Assembly: GCA_030688705.1 (NCBI GenBank)
Contig: JAUYJH010000099.1
Coordinates: 1-8,324 of the forward strand
Origin: Deltaproteobacteria bacterium
GTDB lineage: Bacteria; UBA10199; SPLOWO2-01-44-7
Reading direction: 5' to 3'
Length of the DNA: 8,324 nucleotides
Numbering within the stretch: position 1 is the first letter of the stretch; every line of letters begins with the position of its first letter. Below, in pieces: positions 6,030 to 8,324 of this stretch. The notes under the pieces are model-generated. The model saw only the letters and a list, made by a program, of their open reading frames with translations. It searched no databases and was not told the origin of the DNA. The position numbers were made by a program, and so were the translations under genes.

Positions 6030-6050
6030 TGGCTCCTTATGCGGTTTTTA
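6030..6050. repeat. 21-bp direct repeat, copy at the 3' end of udg
   Basis: This copy is identical to 5001-5021, 1029 bases away. Here it encodes the last residues of the uracil-DNA glycosylase (KTA and the stop codon) plus the first bases beyond. Recombination between the two copies would delete the Fic gene and leave udg intact with the 34-bp palindrome directly after it. Confidence 0.9.
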
Positions 6051-6714
6051 AGACTTTCATCACCTTTTGCATATCTTCCCAGACCGGTTTTTTGGCGTCG
6101 GGATTGCGGAGGAGAAATGCGGGGTGGTAGGTTGGCATGACTTTGATCCCCTCAAATTCAAACCATTGGCCGCGGCTGTGGGAGATTTTGTTTTCGGTTT
6201 TTAGCAAATGTTGAAAGGCTGTAGAGCCGAGGCAGACAATGACTTTCGGTTTGATGAATGCGATTTGCTGTTGCAAAAAAGGAATGCAGGTGGCGACTTC
6301 ATCCGGCTGTGGCGGACGGTTTTCAGGAGGACGGCATTTATTAATATTTCCAATGTAGACATCTTCTCTCTTCATCTTCATCGCTTCGATGATTTTGTTG
6401 AGGAGCTGGCCGGCTCTGCCGACGAACGGTTCTCCCTGTTTGTCTTCGTCGCGGCCGGGGGCTTCGCCGACAAACATCAACTTTGCATGCGGGTTGCCGA
6501 CGCCAAAGACAATGTTGGTGCGCCCTTCGCAGAGCCGGCACCGTTTGCAATCGCCAATTTCGGCGCGGATTTCTTCCAATGTTCTTCCATGTTTTTGGTC
6601 CATAGTCCTTGGTCCTTGGTCCTTAGTCCCTCTTGAAATAAATTCAACTCCCCTCTGCCGGTGGTATTGCAGAGTCTCTTTTAGTTCTTGTACAATTTTT
6701 GTAAGGTCTGACAT
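6037..6714 (-). CDS. Family 4 uracil-DNA glycosylase, iron-sulfur type
   Basis: The enzyme removes uracil from DNA to start base-excision repair. The 225-residue protein shows the family 4 pattern: motif GEAPGRDED (83-91) followed by GEPFVGRAGQLL, the strand VYIGNINKCRPPENRPP (119-135), VIVCLGSTAFQHLL (158-171) and the second active-site motif HPAFLLR (197-203). Cys56, Cys59, Cys127 and Cys143 have the spacing expected for the [4Fe-4S] ligands, and an extra Cys62 is present. Residues about 28-40 (RGTKDQGPRTMDQ) come from a 7-bp repeat array that lies in the variable N-terminal linker before the first cysteine pair. The ATG at 6714 has no clear Shine-Dalgarno sequence, so the start is less certain than the rest. 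The 3' end carries one copy of the 21-bp direct repeat. It runs in the same direction as the Fic gene and is divergent from the phospholipase-like gene. Confidence 0.93.
   Translation of the reverse strand: MSDLTKIVQELKETLQYHRQRGVEFISRGTKDQGPRTMDQKHGRTLEEIRAEIGDCKRCRLCEGRTNIVFGVGNPHAKLMFVGEAPGRDEDKQGEPFVGRAGQLLNKIIEAMKMKREDVYIGNINKCRPPENRPPQPDEVATCIPFLQQQIAFIKPKVIVCLGSTAFQHLLKTENKISHSRGQWFEFEGIKVMPTYHPAFLLRNPDAKKPVWEDMQKVMKVLKTA
6597..6631. repeat. Degenerate 7-bp tandem repeat array inside udg (5 units)
   Basis: The plus strand reads GGTCCAT, AGTCCTT, GGTCCTT, GGTCCTT, AGTCCCT. It encodes residues about 28-40 of the glycosylase. The edge bordered by TTTTTGGTCC (coding-strand GGACCAAAAACAT) resembles the equivalent edges in queA (GGACCAAAAGCAT) and tgt (GGACCAAAAGCTA). 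The repeats therefore share a boundary as well as a unit. Confidence 0.85.
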
Positions 6715-6724
6715 AAGTTCAAGG

Positions 6725-6817
6725 TGTCATTGCGAGGCCTCGTGAGCTTGTCGAACGAGGCCGTGGCAATCTTCCACGGGTATCCAGTAGATTGCTTCGC
6801 TGACGCTCGCAATGACA
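6725..6817. repeat. 93-bp inverted-repeat element between udg and the phospholipase-like gene
   Basis: Terminal arms TGTCATTGCGAG (6725-6736) and CTCGCAATGACA (6806-6817) are exact 12-bp inverted repeats. Inside are two further perfect hairpins: GGCCTCGT (6736-6743) with ACGAGGCC (6755-6762), and CCGTGG (6761-6766) with CCACGG (6774-6779). CAATCT (6767-6772) can alternatively pair with AGATTG (6789-6794). The element fills 93 of the 119 bases between the divergent starts and encodes nothing. The GTCATTGCGAG type of end is, from memory, common in dispersed repeats of many environmental bacteria. Confidence 0.8.
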
Positions 6818-6833
6818 AAATGACAAGTTGAAA

Positions 6834-7754
6834 ATGATGATCCCCTTATTCATTATTATTAGCATCTTTTTCCTTCTGTATCCCGCCAATGCCCATGCTT
6901 GGGGGCCGGGGACCCATTTGGATATCGCGCTGACGGTTTTGCAACATGCGGCGTGGGTGGTGCCGGCGGTACGGGCCTTGATTGAAACCTTTCCGGCGGA
7001 ATATATTTATGGCTCCGTTTCCCCCGACATCATCAGCGGCAAAAAATATGCCGGCGCTATTTATCACTGCCATAATTGGTCGATCGGCAAACTGATTTTG
7101 GAAGAGGCAAAAACCGATATGGAACGTGCGGCGGCGTGGGGCTATTTAACGCACCTTGCGGCCGATTGCGTGGCCCATAATTATTTTGTTCCCTTCAAGA
7201 TGATCAAAAGTTTTCGCCATCGTTCTCTCTCTCACATTTATTGGGAGATGCGTTTTGACCTGCATGTCCCGGACCAGCGGTGGAAAGAAATCAACCAAGT
7301 CATTCGCCGCGATTATGTTCCCTTCGATCATCTTTTGGAGAGAGTTTTGAAAAAGACTCTTTTTTCTTTCCGCACCAACAAACGCATTTTCAACAGTGTT
7401 TTGATTTTACAGAAAATGCGACAGCTTCGGTTTGGATTAAAGACCTATGCAAAAGTTTCCCGCTGGGAATTTGCTCCCAAAGAGGTCAAGCCCTATTCCG
7501 ATTTGATGTGGGAGACGGTCCGCAATTTTTTGGAGAATCCTGAAAAGGCGAAATGCCTGAATGCCGAACCGTCCGGAATGCGCAAGCTGGCCTATGCCGC
7601 AGAGATGCGTAAACAACTGCGGTGGGCGGCAAAAAGGGTGCCGGCCAAAAAAATCGATAAATTTGTGGAGACGATTCAGGCGAAACTGAAACAGGGGCTT
7701 TTTGATCCCGCTGTGGCACTGCCAAATATTCAGGAATTATTTCAAAAAAGTTGA
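6834..7754 (+). CDS. Secreted zinc-dependent phospholipase C-like protein
   Basis: The protein resembles the zinc-dependent phospholipase C / S1-P1 nuclease fold. The N-terminus is a typical signal peptide (MIPLFIIISIFFLLYPANAHA). Cleavage after AHA would leave Trp as the first mature residue, as in Bacillus cereus phospholipase C, where the N-terminal Trp backbone binds zinc. Counting from the TTG at 6828, probable metal ligands appear in family order: Trp25, His30 (WGPGTHLDIA), Asp67 (GSVSPDI), His80 or His82 (IYHCHNW), His109-x3-Asp113-x3-His117 (THLAADCVAH) and His136-x3-Glu140 (HIYWE). The basic C-terminal 150 residues are not recognised. I chose the ATG at 6834; TTG 6828 and ATG 6837 are alternatives, and no start has a strong Shine-Dalgarno sequence. 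The substrate cannot be told from sequence. The gene starts 16 bases after the repeat element, and its last 18 bases overlap the 3' end of coaC on the other strand. Confidence 0.82.
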   Translation: MMIPLFIIISIFFLLYPANAHAWGPGTHLDIALTVLQHAAWVVPAVRALIETFPAEYIYGSVSPDIISGKKYAGAIYHCHNWSIGKLILEEAKTDMERAAAWGYLTHLAADCVAHNYFVPFKMIKSFRHRSLSHIYWEMRFDLHVPDQRWKEINQVIRRDYVPFDHLLERVLKKTLFSFRTNKRIFNSVLILQKMRQLRFGLKTYAKVSRWEFAPKEVKPYSDLMWETVRNFLENPEKAKCLNAEPSGMRKLAYAAEMRKQLRWAAKRVPAKKIDKFVETIQAKLKQGLFDPAVALPNIQELFQKS

Positions 7755-8285
7755 GATATTTTCCACAATCGCTTTCGGTTCGCAAAGGCGGCCTTTCCCT
7801 TCATAGCCGCAAGCCAAATCGCCGCTGTCGGGTTCCATCATCTGATAGCCCAACTCTTTTATCCGTTTTACATTGGCCTGTGTCGCCTTGTGCTCCCACA
7901 TATGGACATTCATCGAGGGGCAAAAAAGAACCGGCGCGCGGGTGGCGAGTAAAATATTGGTGAGCAGATCATTCGCCAAGCCATTTGCCGCTTTGGCGAT
8001 CAAGTCGGCGGTTGCCGGGGCGATGACGACCAGATCGGCCCTATCGGCCAGGGCGATGTGGCTGATCTGGCTCTCTTGGGTCAAATCAAAAAAATCGGTT
8101 GAGACCGGATTCATGGAAAGTGTCTGCAAGGTGAGCGGGGTGACAAACTCTTTGGCCGCGGCGGTCATCACAACGTGGACTCCAGCCCCCCCCTTGACCA
8201 AAAGCCGCACCAACTCACAGCTTTTATAAGCCGCAATCCCTCCACCAATGCCTAATACGATTATTTTTCCCTTTAGATTTTGCAT
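7737..8285 (-). CDS. coaC: Phosphopantothenoylcysteine decarboxylase, stand-alone CoaC domain
   Basis: This flavoprotein decarboxylates 4'-phosphopantothenoylcysteine to phosphopantetheine in coenzyme A synthesis. The 182 residues cover the whole decarboxylase domain: IGGGIAAYKSCELVRLL (13-29, FMN binding), SHIALA with catalytic His76, VVIAPATADLIAKAANGLANDLL (86-108), the PSMNVHMW signature (123-130) and GDLACGYEGKGRL (155-167) with the substrate-clamp Cys159. In many bacteria CoaC is fused to a C-terminal CoaB synthetase domain, giving about 400 residues. Here the frame ends at the domain border and a convergent gene follows at once, so CoaB must be encoded elsewhere. Truncation of a former fusion cannot be excluded. 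A decarboxylase of the related UbiX or EpiD type is unlikely given the PSMN and ACG motifs. The ATG at 8285 lacks a strong Shine-Dalgarno sequence. The gene overlaps the phospholipase-like gene tail to tail by 18 bases. Confidence 0.88.
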   Translation of the reverse strand: MQNLKGKIIVLGIGGGIAAYKSCELVRLLVKGGAGVHVVMTAAAKEFVTPLTLQTLSMNPVSTDFFDLTQESQISHIALADRADLVVIAPATADLIAKAANGLANDLLTNILLATRAPVLFCPSMNVHMWEHKATQANVKRIKELGYQMMEPDSGDLACGYEGKGRLCEPKAIVENISTFLK

Positions 8286-8324
8286 AGTTAACCCAAGGTC
8301 CCCCCTCTAGGGGTCCGACACCTA
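8286..8324. other. Upstream edge of coaC, possible repeat fragment
   Basis: These 39 bases lie upstream of the coaC start and reach the window edge. They hold a short inverted repeat, CCCCT (8302-8306) with AGGGG (8309-8313), followed by GGTCCGACACC. This may be the beginning of another palindromic repeat cut off by the edge. No promoter or clear ribosome binding site is visible. Confidence 0.3.

Noticed and set aside
5001..6050. Fic gene region as a classical insertion sequence
   Set aside because: There is no transposase and no terminal inverted repeat just inside the 21-bp direct repeats; only the duplication is seen.

Overview
The window looks like ordinary chromosome from a Gram-negative bacterium of the deltaproteobacterial type, possibly an uncultured lineage. 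This is an inference from gene content (a SpoIID/LytB-like protein next to queA and tgt, a family 4 uracil-DNA glycosylase, a HAMP-GAF-GGDEF protein), moderate GC and many short palindromic repeats. No tRNA, rRNA, CRISPR array or transposase gene is visible. No stretch over 300 bases lacks a gene.

Left part (1-2888, minus strand): a likely operon read leftwards, SpoIID/LytB-like protein, then queA, then tgt, which runs off the left edge. queA and tgt overlap by 4 bases. Together these two enzymes insert 7-aminomethyl-7-deazaguanine into tRNA and convert it to epoxyqueuosine. A divergent promoter region (2889-2991) separates this operon from a plus-strand gene for a membrane diguanylate cyclase (HAMP, GAF, GGEEF), which ends at a hairpin terminator.

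Middle (4507-6050): a short orphan plus-strand gene (93 aa), a perfect 34-bp palindrome, and a minus-strand Fic-family AMP-transferase gene. The Fic gene is bounded by two exact 21-bp direct repeats, one of which is the 3' end of the udg gene. It also has an inverted repeat over its start codon. This is the most accessory-looking part of the window.

Right part (6037-8324): a family 4 uracil-DNA glycosylase (minus), a 93-bp repeat element, a secreted zinc-phospholipase-C-like protein (plus), and a stand-alone CoaC-type phosphopantothenoylcysteine decarboxylase (minus) whose 3' end overlaps the phospholipase gene.

The most unusual signal is the density of short repeats placed inside conserved genes. 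Arrays of a degenerate 7-bp unit (GGTCCNN on the plus strand) lie in frame within tgt, queA and udg, and a second repeat (a 20-bp palindrome) lies in frame in queA. I do not see a complete new defence or metabolic system. The best candidates for novelty are these gene-embedded repeats and the Fic cassette with its direct repeats and putative operator.
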